From positions 46,490-110,489 of the forward strand of contig JAISJW010000009.1 in NCBI GenBank assembly GCA_031261175.1: a DNA stretch of 64,000 nt. Direction: 5' to 3'. The notes below the pieces were generated by a model. The model saw nothing but the letters and a program-made list of their open reading frames with translations. It ran no database searches and was not told the origin of the DNA. The translations under genes and the position numbers were made by a program. The DNA comes from Lactobacillales bacterium. GTDB lineage: Bacteria; Bacillota; Bacilli; Lactobacillales; Streptococcaceae. Below, piece after piece: positions 1 to 7,919 of the stretch (positions are counted from its first letter, which is position 1; every line of letters begins with the position of its first letter).

Positions 1-173
1 ACGTCAGGATATCGCCTAGATGCAAAATCTTTAATTATCAATGCATCAACGCCTTTTTCGGAGTCACCAACAACTACCTCCAAATTAGCAGAAATAATAT
101 TATCAATTCTTTCTGAAACCGTTTCTGGCAAGTGATTTATATTTCTTGAACCACTAATAAATACCTTTTTCAC
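1..173 (-). CDS. SLOG-type nucleotide-binding protein, N-terminal part (runs off window)
   Basis: A minus-strand frame starts at GTG (173-171) behind the ribosome binding site AAGGAG and stays open to the window edge, giving 57 residues. The N-terminus MKKVFISGSRN is followed near residues 34-44 by VVVGDSEKGVD. A GSR turn followed by a GD.xG.D loop is the pattern of the SLOG/DprA-like Rossmann fold (YspA and relatives), which binds nucleotides or nucleotide-derived signals. It lies 37 bp downstream of the phosphoribosyltransferase gene on the same strand and is probably co-transcribed with it. The rest of the protein, and any catalytic or effector domain, is outside the window, so the function is open. 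Confidence 0.6.
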   Translation of the reverse strand, partial: MKKVFISGSRNINHLPETVSERIDNIISANLEVVVGDSEKGVDALIIKDFASRRYPD

Positions 174-210
174 TTATTTCTCCTTTTTATATAATATTAA
201 ATGCCGAAAT

Positions 211-969
211 TTATCCAAGCGGATTATAGCCACCAACCGATGGAGTATAAGAGTTAGCCACCCACGTATTACCAAGCGGGTTGAATCGTCGTTGCATCGG
301 AGAAACTTTATTGCCTCTTAGTCCGCCCCCAAGATTTCTGCACAAAGAAATAAAATATATTTCATTTGCTCCATATTTTTTCAATGCTTTTATCGCCGCT
401 CTTAAACTCTTTCCGTTTCCATAAGTATCATCGATCAAAACTACATTTCTTCCTGTAAAATTATATAAAGAAACAAATTCATCGTTCGAGAATTCTTGAT
501 TAGTTGCTAAAAATTTGGCCTCTGTGCTAGATGTCTTCTTTAATCCTTCAAGATATTGATTTTTTCTATCTTTGGCTATATTTTTCGCTATTTCGTTCAC
601 ATGTTGTACATCTCTGAAATTAGATGAAGGCATAGGCATTACTATCGTTTTTTCATCCCAAAAAGGAAAAGTTAATTTTTCTTTTATATAATCATTTATC
701 AAACTTATTACAATTAATTTTTGCTCTTTGTTTAAAGGCTGTATTTTTAACCAATCTGGATGTTTTAAATAATTGATACATTCAGCCAAGTAACTCTCCT
801 TACCAGTAGTCCCATATCTCATTAAGGCTCTTCCGAAATTCAAACCTTCTTCCTCTATAATTATATCAAAATCTTCCCTACAATTACGACACCACTGACT
901 ATAATTATTATAGCGTGATTTCAATGTATTATTAGATCCACACCACGTACATTGCTTACTATTATTCAT
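211..969 (-). CDS. Phosphoribosyltransferase-like protein with N-terminal zinc finger
   Basis: This 252-residue protein has two CxxC pairs at the N-terminus (CTWC near residue 8 and CRNC near 27) that look like a zinc ribbon. Near residue 175 the motif VVLIDDTYGNGKS matches the PRPP-binding loop of type I phosphoribosyltransferases; ComF has the same zinc-finger plus PRTase order. The ATG follows a strong AGGAGAT site. The C-terminus is rich in Gly, Asn and Pro. ComF itself works in competence DNA import, but this protein is not in a comFA-comFC arrangement; its partner is a SLOG-fold protein. PRTase plus SLOG pairs occur in nucleotide-signal or conflict loci. The fold is fairly clear; the role is not. 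Confidence 0.6.
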   Translation of the reverse strand: MNNSKQCTWCGSNNTLKSRYNNYSQWCRNCREDFDIIIEEEGLNFGRALMRYGTTGKESYLAECINYLKHPDWLKIQPLNKEQKLIVISLINDYIKEKLTFPFWDEKTIVMPMPSSNFRDVQHVNEIAKNIAKDRKNQYLEGLKKTSSTEAKFLATNQEFSNDEFVSLYNFTGRNVVLIDDTYGNGKSLRAAIKALKKYGANEIYFISLCRNLGGGLRGNKVSPMQRRFNPLGNTWVANSYTPSVGGYNPLG

Positions 970-988
970 TCCATCTCCTCTTAGGTTT

Positions 989-1013
989 GTACTTCTATGT
1001 CAAATAGAAGTAC
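989..1013. promoter_or_regulatory. Inverted repeat upstream of the PRTase gene, candidate operator
   Basis: Perfect 10-bp arms (GTACTTCTAT and ATAGAAGTAC) separated by 5 bp lie 20 bp upstream of the PRTase start codon. The position fits an operator or a leader hairpin. TATA-rich sequence just to the right (1022-1040) could hold the minus-strand promoter. Confidence 0.4.
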
Positions 1014-1054
1014 AAGATTTAATATACTTAGTATATTTTAGCCGCAAAAAAATA

Positions 1055-1085
1055 CCTACGAATTATAATTTCGTAGGCATTTTTT
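1055..1085. terminator. Rho-independent terminator, probably bidirectional
   Basis: Arms CCTACGAA (1055-1062) and TTCGTAGG (1070-1077) are followed on the plus strand by CATTTTTT and preceded by an A-run that gives T-runs on the minus strand. Confidence 0.6.
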
Positions 1086-1106
1086 GTTTTTCTTGCAAAA
1101 AAAACA

Positions 1107-1161
1107 CGCTCATCTTTAACAAAATTAGCGAATTTTTCGCGGTTTTTGTTAAAGATGAGCG
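1107..1161 (-). terminator. Long hairpin terminator after the E1/DUF1934 operon
   Basis: Perfect 18-bp arms (1107-1124 and 1144-1161) begin 5 bp past the DUF1934 stop codon. Read on the minus strand the hairpin is followed by a run of T, as in an intrinsic terminator. Confidence 0.8.
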
Positions 1162-1165
1162 AGTT

Positions 1166-1573
1166 CTATTTAAAACTAACTCGTAACCGATACTTCCCTA
1201 GCTCACTGTCGAGCGACTTTAAGCGATAGTCGATTTCGATGCAGGCGGAGAATTCGGGGGCGCGGACGATGCGGACGTCGACGCGCTCGGCGGCGCACCA
1301 TAAATTCATAACACCGTAAATCGTAGCGATTTGGCTTTCGACCTCAGCACCCGAAACAAAGCGCAGCTTCGTTTTGTGCTCGCCTTGGCGGGTCAAGTCG
1401 ACCTCGCCACTGCCACCTATTTTCAAGACGACCGAGGCGCCTTCTTTTTCGTGGTAGCGCAGATAAAAGTTTCCGCCGGTTTCGATCAAATCGCCGACGC
1501 TTTCGTGCAAGTGGCTTTCGACCGCGCCCTCCGTATCAACGATTTCGGTACACATTCTAACATTTACTTTCAT
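1166..1573 (-). CDS. DUF1934 (YwiB-like) beta-barrel protein
   Basis: This 135-residue protein has the alternating hydrophobic pattern, the RYHEKEG segment and the VDLTRQGEHKTKLRF stretch that resemble DUF1934/YwiB, a small calycin-like beta-barrel family of unknown function in Bacilli. Its ATG overlaps the stop codon of the E1 gene by four bases (ATGA), so the two are translationally coupled. A strong terminator follows. In other Bacilli ywiB usually lies near argS or rpoE, so coupling to a TPP-dependent dehydrogenase is not the usual context as I know it. I do not know a reaction for it. Confidence 0.6.
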   Translation of the reverse strand: MKVNVRMCTEIVDTEGAVESHLHESVGDLIETGGNFYLRYHEKEGASVVLKIGGSGEVDLTRQGEHKTKLRFVSGAEVESQIATIYGVMNLWCAAERVDVRIVRAPEFSACIEIDYRLKSLDSELGKYRLRVSFK

Positions 1574-3600
1574 AGTTCGCGGACCTTCTCAACAATTCTT
1601 TCAACGTCGGGAATCACGAATTTTTCGTGCTTTTCGCCCGCTGGAATCGGCGCAAACCGTCCGCCTAAGCGAGCAATCTTAACGTCTTTTCCGCTCTCGT
1701 AAATACAAATCGCAATCTCCGCCGATACGCCAAATTGGTTCGGCGACTCAGTCACGATCAGCACTTTATCGCCGTCACTCACAGCAGCCTGAATATCATT
1801 TTTCGAGAACGGTAAAATATTTTTAATATCGACAACGCGCGCGCCACCTAAAATCTCAGCAGCCTTCAAGCACGTATCAATCATATTCCCCATCGAAAAC
1901 AACACGACATTGCTATCAGAATCGTCGCGGCGCAATGTCGCCTTGACGTTCAATTTCGTCGCGTAATTCGCCAAATTCCCATCAAGCTCGACGCGCCCCG
2001 TCATATTATACAGCACCTTGTGCTCTAAAAAGACGACCGGATTATTATCGCGATACGCTTCAATTAGGCAAGTATAGGCATCCTGCGGCGAATTCGGCAT
2101 CACAATCTTCAGCCCTGGAATATTGGCAAACCAACCTTCAATCGACTGAGAATGTTGAGAAGCCGCCCCAAACCCAGCTCCGTAGGCAGCCCGAATCACA
2201 ATCGGTGCTTTCGTCATACCCGCGTGAATAAAGTGCGTCTTAGCTGCTTGGTTTACAATCTGATCAAACGCAACACTCGCGAAATCTGCAAACTGCAATT
2301 CAACAATCGGACGTTTTCCAACCATACTTGAGCCAATCGCGCAACCTAAAATAGCACTCTCCGAAATCGGTGTCGCAACGACGCGCGACTTGCCATATTT
2401 TTCGACTAAGCCCGACACGACGTCGAAGCCGCCGCCGTGAACGCCGATGTCCTCGCCAATCAGATAAGCAGCCTTATCATAAGCCAAAATGTGGTCCATC
2501 GCCTGGCGAATCGCCTCTTTATAGGTCAACTCGGCGACGTGGTGTCCACCGCGCTTAGCGCCAATACCCGGCTCGTCGCACGCAGCGTAAACCAGATCCA
2601 AAACTTCTTCATTAGACAACTCATCATCAAGCTCAGCCGACGCAGCCATCGCATCCATCCGAGCCCAAGACTCATCAATATATTCCAAGATAGACGACTC
2701 GCTCAAAACGCCATCTTCAATCAGATAGCGCGCCAACCGCTGAATCGGATCATAAGTCGCATAATTCGCTTCGACCTCGCTGTGGTCGCGATATTTCATC
2801 TTGTCACTGCGCGAGTGCCCGCAATAGCGATACGTCATCATCTCGATCAAGACCGGCCCTTTGCGTTCACGCACCGAACGAACCGCATCATTCATCGTGT
2901 CGATCACTTCAAAAATATTGTTCCCATCGATCGACAAACCGCGAATCCCGTAAGATGCCGCACGCTCGCTCAACAGCTCAATATTTACCATATCATTAAT
3001 GGGTGAGCTCATCGCGTAATGATTGTTTTCAATCACAAAAATCACCGGCAGATTCCAAATCGACGCCATATTCAGCGCCTCGTGGAACGTCCCCTGATTC
3101 GTCGACCCGTCGCCCGCAAAACACACGACGACGCGCTCATTCTTATCCTGCTTATTGGCAAGTGCAACCCCGTTAGCGATCACATAATTTGCTCCAACAA
3201 TCCCGTTCCCACCGATATTTCCGCACTCGAGGTCGGCGATGTGCATACTGCCGCCAATCCCCATATTTGTCCCAGTCCGCTTGTTCAGCATCTCCGCAAA
3301 CATCGCGCGCATATCCGTCCCCTTCGCAATCGAATGGGCGTGATTTCGGTGGGTCGAAGTAATATAATCTTCGCGGTTCAAAACATGACAAACCCCCGCG
3401 GCAATTGCCTCCTCCCCGATTGAAAGGTGCATTGTGCCGTGGAATTTCCCATCTTGATACATCTCGTAGCACTTCTCCTCGAAGTTGCGGATGTCGATCA
3501 TTTCGTGCAGGAGGTCAACCAGATCGCCCGTATTGTGGGCGTTCTGCGGAAAAATGCGTTCGACTTCTCGGTAGTCAAACTCCATATTTTTCGACGTCAT
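1570..3600 (-). CDS. TPP-dependent 2-oxoacid (or acetoin) dehydrogenase E1, alpha-beta fusion
   Basis: A single 676-residue chain contains a complete E1-alpha half (about 1-340) with the thiamine diphosphate motif GDGSTNQG...ENNHY, followed by a transketolase-like E1-beta half (about 350-676) with LIGEDIGVHGG, a PISESA segment and QFADF. E1-alpha and E1-beta are normally separate subunits. The enzyme would decarboxylate a 2-oxoacid or cleave acetoin and pass the acyl group to a lipoyl E2. No E2, E3 or lipoate ligase gene is in this window, so the substrate cannot be assigned. The ATG follows AAAGGAGGAGG. The neighbouring ECF system with ThiT-like subunits probably supplies its cofactor. Confidence 0.8.
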   Translation of the reverse strand: MTSKNMEFDYREVERIFPQNAHNTGDLVDLLHEMIDIRNFEEKCYEMYQDGKFHGTMHLSIGEEAIAAGVCHVLNREDYITSTHRNHAHSIAKGTDMRAMFAEMLNKRTGTNMGIGGSMHIADLECGNIGGNGIVGANYVIANGVALANKQDKNERVVVCFAGDGSTNQGTFHEALNMASIWNLPVIFVIENNHYAMSSPINDMVNIELLSERAASYGIRGLSIDGNNIFEVIDTMNDAVRSVRERKGPVLIEMMTYRYCGHSRSDKMKYRDHSEVEANYATYDPIQRLARYLIEDGVLSESSILEYIDESWARMDAMAASAELDDELSNEEVLDLVYAACDEPGIGAKRGGHHVAELTYKEAIRQAMDHILAYDKAAYLIGEDIGVHGGGFDVVSGLVEKYGKSRVVATPISESAILGCAIGSSMVGKRPIVELQFADFASVAFDQIVNQAAKTHFIHAGMTKAPIVIRAAYGAGFGAASQHSQSIEGWFANIPGLKIVMPNSPQDAYTCLIEAYRDNNPVVFLEHKVLYNMTGRVELDGNLANYATKLNVKATLRRDDSDSNVVLFSMGNMIDTCLKAAEILGGARVVDIKNILPFSKNDIQAAVSDGDKVLIVTESPNQFGVSAEIAICIYESGKDVKIARLGGRFAPIPAGEKHEKFVIPDVERIVEKVREL

Positions 3601-3675
3601 TTGCCTCCTCCTTTCCTGAATGTAATAATATCTCTATTTTACCACTTTTCGCCCGTTTTTTCCACTAGACATAAG

Positions 3676-3700
3676 AAAAAGGCGCCTTTAGGCACCTTTT
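3676..3700 (-). terminator. Terminator at the end of ecfT
   Basis: Hairpin AGGTGCC...GGCGCCT overlaps the last codons of ecfT and on the minus strand runs into TTTTTCTTA. It separates the transporter operon from the E1 gene. Confidence 0.65.
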
Positions 3701-4497
3701 AGCAAAAGAACAAGAACAAAAAAGCAAATCGTGGCAAGTAGGGCGACCACATCGACTCGGGCGAAATTGAGCTGGCGGTACTTCGTCCTGCCATCTCCGC
3801 CCCTGTAACCACGGGCCTCCATAGCTATCGCTAAATCTTCCGCCCGATTAAATCCGGAAATAAATAACGGAATTAAAAGGGGAATTATCGCTTTGACTTT
3901 TTGAATTATTGAGCCGTTTGCAAAATCCATTCCGCGACTTTTTTGGGCGTCCATAATTTTTTGCGTTTCTTCAATTAAGGTTGGCACAAACCTTAATGCA
4001 ATCGCAAGCATCATCGAGATTTCGTGGGCTGGAAAGCGGAATTTCGCGAGTGGTTTCATAAACCATTCTAGTGCGTCAGCGAGACTTAGTGGCATCGTCG
4101 TTAAAGTCAGCAAAGTCGAAAGCATAATGACTAACACGAACCTTAAAAACATAAACACGGCTTTTTCCATGCTATAATCGCTGATTGCAAAGACGCCCCA
4201 ACTCCAGAAAATATGGCCTTTACTGACATCGGTATAAAGCATCTGCGTTACCACCGTTATTAAAATTAAAAATAATAACGGCTTGATGCTATCGACAAAT
4301 AACTTGAATTTTATTTCGCTAAATTTAATTAGAACGAGCGTTAAAATGATGAATAATAAATAACCAATTCGATCCATCGGCGGAATCGCAAACAATAAAA
4401 TAATTAACGCAAAACACAGTGCTAATTTAGTTCGCGGATCCATTTTATGAATAAAGGAGTCGCCTGGAATGTAGCGGCCGAACATAATTTTATCCAT
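3688..4497 (-). CDS. ecfT: ECF transporter transmembrane subunit EcfT
   Basis: EcfT is the membrane scaffold that couples the two ATPases to the substrate-binding S subunit. The N-terminus MDKIMFGRYIPGDS followed by DPRTK is typical of the family, so I start at 4497, where a GGGGGTGG site lies upstream, rather than 39 bp earlier. There are five to six hydrophobic segments, and near residue 180 the coupling motif SRGMDF matches the first A-R-G-type motif; EARGYRG near 225 matches the second. It overlaps ecfA2 by 8 bp and is the last gene of an ecfA1-ecfA2-ecfT run. Length (269 aa) is usual. Confidence 0.9.
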   Translation of the reverse strand: MDKIMFGRYIPGDSFIHKMDPRTKLALCFALIILLFAIPPMDRIGYLLFIILTLVLIKFSEIKFKLFVDSIKPLLFLILITVVTQMLYTDVSKGHIFWSWGVFAISDYSMEKAVFMFLRFVLVIMLSTLLTLTTMPLSLADALEWFMKPLAKFRFPAHEISMMLAIALRFVPTLIEETQKIMDAQKSRGMDFANGSIIQKVKAIIPLLIPLFISGFNRAEDLAIAMEARGYRGGDGRTKYRQLNFARVDVVALLATICFFVLVLLLKGA

Positions 4498-5347
4498 TTT
4501 CGACCACCCCCTTAATTTCGCGAGCAAGCCCTTCAATGCTCAGGCGTGGCTCATAAATTGGCATCCCCATCTCCTTCAATTCCTTATAGAATTTAAGCGT
4601 AAAGGGAAGTTCCAAAGAGTGCGTTCTCAGCTCCTCTTCGCGCTCGATTAAATTGATCGTTTCATCGTGGAACAGCACCCGCGCCTGGCTCATCGCAACG
4701 ACCGTATCGGCGTAGTTTGCGACATCATCCATATTATGCGTAACCATAATGATTCCGATGCCCTTTTCTTTGTGAAGACGCATAAACATTTCCATCACTT
4801 CGCGTTGTCCGCGCGGATCAAGTCCCGCCGTTGGCTCATCGAGCACGAGCAACTTAGGCTCCATCGCAAGAACGCCCGCAATCGCGACGCGGCGCTTTTC
4901 CCCACCTGATAAATCAAACGGCGATTTTTCTAAATAACTTTCATCAAGACCAACCGCTAAAATAACTTCGCGCGCAATCTTCTTAGCCTCTTCAACCGAA
5001 ACACCGAAATTTTTCGGCCCAAACATAATATCTTTTTCGACTGTTTGTTCAAACAATTGTGCTTCCGGAAATTGGAAAACAACTCCGATATTTTTGCGCA
5101 ATGCGCTAACTTCTTTTTCTTTTGACTTCGGCGTAATCACCAAATCACCTATTTTAAGCTCTCCTGCCGTCGGGATGCTTAGCGCATTTAGATGTCTCAA
5201 CAAAGTCGATTTCCCGGAACCCGTATGTCCGATGATAGCCGTGACTTGCCCGCCGTTTATTTCGAGCGAGACGTCGTCGAGCGCAGTCGTTTCAAAGGGC
5301 GAACCGACCTGGTAGGTGTAGCTTACGTTCTTGAATATAATGTCCAT
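4490..5347 (-). CDS. ecfA2: ECF transporter ATPase EcfA2
   Basis: This is an ABC ATPase with Walker A GHTGSGKST, Q-loop VFQFPEAQLFEQT, signature LSGGEKRRVA and Walker B LLVLDEPTAGLDP. The FPEAQLFE Q-loop and the GHTGSGKST P-loop mark it as the A2 type that pairs with EcfA1. The start at 5347 is chosen because AAAGGAGAG precedes it and MDIIFKNVSYTY is the normal N-terminus. Its first 25 bp overlap the end of ecfA1. With EcfA1 it hydrolyses ATP to drive the S subunit through the membrane. Confidence 0.92.
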   Translation of the reverse strand: MDIIFKNVSYTYQVGSPFETTALDDVSLEINGGQVTAIIGHTGSGKSTLLRHLNALSIPTAGELKIGDLVITPKSKEKEVSALRKNIGVVFQFPEAQLFEQTVEKDIMFGPKNFGVSVEEAKKIAREVILAVGLDESYLEKSPFDLSGGEKRRVAIAGVLAMEPKLLVLDEPTAGLDPRGQREVMEMFMRLHKEKGIGIIMVTHNMDDVANYADTVVAMSQARVLFHDETINLIEREEELRTHSLELPFTLKFYKELKEMGMPIYEPRLSIEGLAREIKGVVENG

Positions 5348-6162
5348 AGGCTCTCCTTTAAGGCGTTTTCGCTCAGCTCTTTGCACGAGATGTCGACACC
5401 CGAGTCGCGCAAGGCTTTGATCAATTTTTCACTATTTGGGAGATCTAATCCCATTTCGTCTAGCAAATCGGTCTGGCAGAACAGCTCGCTAGGTGTCGTA
5501 TCCGTGTAGATTTCGCCCTGTTTCAAGACAATGGCGCGGTCGGCTTCTTTCGCTTCTTCGAGGTCGTGCGTGATCGAAATCACGGTCAGATTTTCGATTT
5601 CCTTGATTTTGCGGATGCAGCTCAAAACCTCGCGCTTTCCTTCCGGGTCAAGCATACTCGTCGCTTCATCGAGAATTAATAATTTGGGATTTCGCGCTAA
5701 GACGCTCGCAATCGCAACGCGCTGCTTTTGACCACCCGATAAACTCGATGGCTCGCGGGTCATAAACTCAGTCATTTTAACGAGCTCTAAAGCGTGGCGG
5801 ACTTTCATCACCATAACCTCGTGTTCGACCCCGTTGTTTTCCAAGCCAAAAGCGACGTCATCTTCAACGGTGGCGCCGACAAATTGATTTTCGGGATTTT
5901 GGAAAACCATCCCGACCGTCGCTCGGATGTCCCAAAGGTTTTCTTCAGTGATTTCATCGCCTAAAACTTTGATCGAGCCGGCCGTTTTTTCTTCGAGGCC
6001 GTTGATCAGCTTAGCGAGGGTTGACTTGCCCGATCCGTTCGCCCCGAGGATTGCTACCCAGGAATTTTTCTCGATTTCGAGGTTGATGTTTTTGAGAAGC
6101 AGAGCCTCGTCGTCCTCGTGATACTTGAAATCGAGGTCGGTAATTTTTAGAATTTGCGTCAT
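5323..6162 (-). CDS. ecfA1: ECF transporter ATPase EcfA1
   Basis: ABC ATPase with Walker A GANGSGKST, Q-loop VFQNPENQFVG, signature LSGGQKQRVA and Walker B LLILDEATSMLDP. The QNPENQFVG motif distinguishes EcfA1 from EcfA2. It is 279 residues, a normal length, and the ATG follows TAGGAG. It lies 36 bp downstream of the first ThiT-like gene, which indicates a transporter dedicated at least partly to that substrate, although ECF modules of this type are often shared with other S subunits. Confidence 0.92.
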   Translation of the reverse strand: MTQILKITDLDFKYHEDDEALLLKNINLEIEKNSWVAILGANGSGKSTLAKLINGLEEKTAGSIKVLGDEITEENLWDIRATVGMVFQNPENQFVGATVEDDVAFGLENNGVEHEVMVMKVRHALELVKMTEFMTREPSSLSGGQKQRVAIASVLARNPKLLILDEATSMLDPEGKREVLSCIRKIKEIENLTVISITHDLEEAKEADRAIVLKQGEIYTDTTPSELFCQTDLLDEMGLDLPNSEKLIKALRDSGVDISCKELSENALKESLWTLYSRT

Positions 6163-6198
6163 TTGCGCTCCTATAAAAACAAGCGAAGGGGGCCTTCG

Positions 6199-7107
6199 CT
6201 AGTCTAAATTTCCATATTTTTGATTGTCATGATAGCCTAAGCCGCGTTCGTAACGCTTCTGACCAAGCTCATCGGTGTGCTCGATATATTTCAGCAATTC
6301 GACTTCGACTTCAGCAATTTTATCTTTATTTTTCTTGGGATTTTTATTCAGTTTTTTCAGCTTTTTATTAGCCTTCAAAGTGTATTTCGTCAAGCGTTCT
6401 TCAAGCTTTTCGTCGATGTAAACCGTCGGCATCAGCGCTTTTGGGATCACAAGTTCTGGATAGATGCGCAGGATTATCAAAATCACGAGCGCTGCCATCG
6501 TAAACGTCAAGAGCATTTCTTCGAGATTCGTTATAAGCGAGTAAACAAACGGGCTCACGTTGAGCCAAGTTTCCGGCGTGTAATACAGCCAACGCACGAT
6601 GAAGTGCACGAATCCTCTTAAAACGAAACCTAGCGCTAACGCCTTAATTACAACGAGCGAAGCCCTGTGGGCCTGATGCAAGCCGCGGTTAAGTGCTTCT
6701 TCCACATATTCATCGCCTTGCGTTTCAGCCGTGTCGCCAATAATCGCTTCACATTCGACAACGTATTTGAAATACGCTAGAATGCGCGGTGCGCCTAATC
6801 CGACGAAGGCGAACATTCCGAAGCCGACAAAGTAGTCGAGGAAGGCCTGCCAAGGGCTTGTATAGTATGAAAGCGATGGAACGAATGGGAGCAAGTCACT
6901 TGCCACCAAAAGTCCCCCGTAGATCCACATTGAGATCAAGCTCGGCAGAAATCCGCGGCGCAGCGCGAAAATTGCCAAAGGGATCGAAGCCAGTTGCGGT
7001 CCGCCCTGCAGGTGCGAGAACGGGAAGGCCCGAATTATCATTACGATGACGAGTGTGATCGCCATTTCTTTGAACGTGCGTTTCCAGTCGATTTTTTTCT
7101 GTGGCAT
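6199..7107 (-). CDS. ThiT-like ECF substrate-binding (S) subunit with long basic C-terminus
   Basis: A membrane protein with the segment QGGPQLASIPLAIFALRRG near residue 35 followed by LDYFVGFGMFAFVGLG, the arrangement of the thiamine S-component ThiT and close relatives. The ATG at 7107 is preferred over an upstream GTG because GGGGTGG lies at the right distance from it. The protein is about 300 residues, whereas ThiT is usually near 190; the extra length is an internal insertion and a lysine-rich, probably cytosolic helical tail (about 225-300). It is followed directly by the ecfA1-A2-T genes. Thiamine or a thiamine precursor is the likely substrate. Confidence 0.75.
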   Translation of the reverse strand: MPQKKIDWKRTFKEMAITLVIVMIIRAFPFSHLQGGPQLASIPLAIFALRRGFLPSLISMWIYGGLLVASDLLPFVPSLSYYTSPWQAFLDYFVGFGMFAFVGLGAPRILAYFKYVVECEAIIGDTAETQGDEYVEEALNRGLHQAHRASLVVIKALALGFVLRGFVHFIVRWLYYTPETWLNVSPFVYSLITNLEEMLLTFTMAALVILIILRIYPELVIPKALMPTVYIDEKLEERLTKYTLKANKKLKKLNKNPKKNKDKIAEVEVELLKYIEHTDELGQKRYERGLGYHDNQKYGNLD

Positions 7108-7171
7108 AATGTCCACCCCGCTTTTTCTTTATACTTCTATTTTATCAGTAAATCGCGAGGTTGTAAAAGAA

Positions 7172-7738
7172 TTATCGGCTAATTAAAATTTTCGGGTTGA
7201 TTTTGGCGATTCCGAGGATAATTATCACTGCTCCAACGAGCGTGGCAAGTCCCTCCGCCCCATTATAGACGGTCGTGAATGCCCACGGACCCCAGCCATC
7301 CCAAGCGTCGCTCGAGAAATACATGAAGCCAGCTAGCCAGTGCCAGAAGTAGGCGGCGATAACGCCGACCGTCAAGCTAAGCGTGATGAATAAGCTCGCT
7401 TGAACGTTTAGCTTGTAGTCGTTGTCGGTGATTAGCGTGCGGATTTTTTTCGCGAAGAGCGCTAGTAACGCTAGGCTCATGAGTGCAACGATGTACTCCA
7501 TCACGAATTGAACGGGTGTCACGATCCACGCCATCCCGAACATCCATTCAAGCAGCCCCATAACTGGGAAGGCTACGACTGCGACTCCGAATCCGCGACG
7601 GATTCCTAGGACGGCTAGTGGAACGTATGGTAAGTTTGGTCCCATCGGTAAGTGCGTGACTGGGATGAAGGCGATAGCGACGGCGATGGCGACGCAAATT
7701 GCCGATTCGATCAGAATTTTCGTGTTTTTATTCTTCAT
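7172..7738 (-). CDS. ThiT-like ECF substrate-binding subunit (second copy)
   Basis: A 188-residue protein with about six membrane segments. MGPNLPYVPLAVLGIRRG and QFVMEYIVALMSLALLAL parallel the conserved blocks of the adjacent larger ThiT-like protein and of ThiT. The ATG follows TTGGAG, and a strong promoter lies 30-60 bp upstream. It is the first gene of the ECF operon. Tandem, clearly diverged S subunits suggest either two related substrates (for example thiamine and its pyrimidine moiety) or a heteromeric arrangement. No TPP riboswitch is visible in the leader. Confidence 0.7.
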   Translation of the reverse strand: MKNKNTKILIESAICVAIAVAIAFIPVTHLPMGPNLPYVPLAVLGIRRGFGVAVVAFPVMGLLEWMFGMAWIVTPVQFVMEYIVALMSLALLALFAKKIRTLITDNDYKLNVQASLFITLSLTVGVIAAYFWHWLAGFMYFSSDAWDGWGPWAFTTVYNGAEGLATLVGAVIIILGIAKINPKILISR

Positions 7739-7768
7739 TATTAGGCTCCAATGTTATTTAGTCGCCTT

Positions 7769-7798
7769 ATTATAAAGCATCGGTCACAAATTGTTCAA
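7769..7798 (-). promoter_or_regulatory. Promoter of the ECF/ThiT operon
   Basis: Minus-strand -35 TTGAAC (7798-7793), 18-bp spacer and -10 TATAAT (7774-7769), 31 bp before the start codon. Confidence 0.7.
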
Positions 7799-7854
7799 AC
7801 TTGCACTTAACACTCCTAAACTGTGTGAATTTTTTGTGAATACATTCTGGTTTT

Positions 7855-7872
7855 GCGGACTTTTCGCGTTTT
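7855..7872 (+). repeat. Left 18-bp inverted repeat flanking the DUF559 gene
   Basis: GCGGACTTTTCGCGTTTT is the exact reverse complement of 8851-8868, on the other side of the gene. Each copy is also one arm of a local hairpin. Confidence 0.7.
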
Positions 7873-7916
7873 TTCCGTATTTTCGAGCTAAAATACGGAA
7901 AAATCGCCAAAAGTCC
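7857..7916 (-). terminator. Hairpin downstream of the DUF559 gene
   Basis: An imperfect stem of about 27 bp with arms starting GGACTTTT and ending AAAAGTCC lies 4 bp past the stop codon. It probably terminates the gene. Confidence 0.6.
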
Positions 7917-7919
7917 CCC

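Noticed and set aside
1331-1702. 123-residue plus-strand open frame over the DUF1934 gene
   Set aside because: Antisense shadow of two real, coupled minus-strand genes; no ribosome binding site.
2437-3006. 189-residue plus-strand open frame inside the E1 gene
   Set aside because: Opposite-strand frame of a long, well conserved protein; composition is artefactual.
7739-7860. Possible TPP riboswitch before the ThiT-like gene
   Set aside because: Neither the CTGAGA nor the ACCTGATCTGG-type conserved blocks are present on the minus strand; only a promoter is seen.
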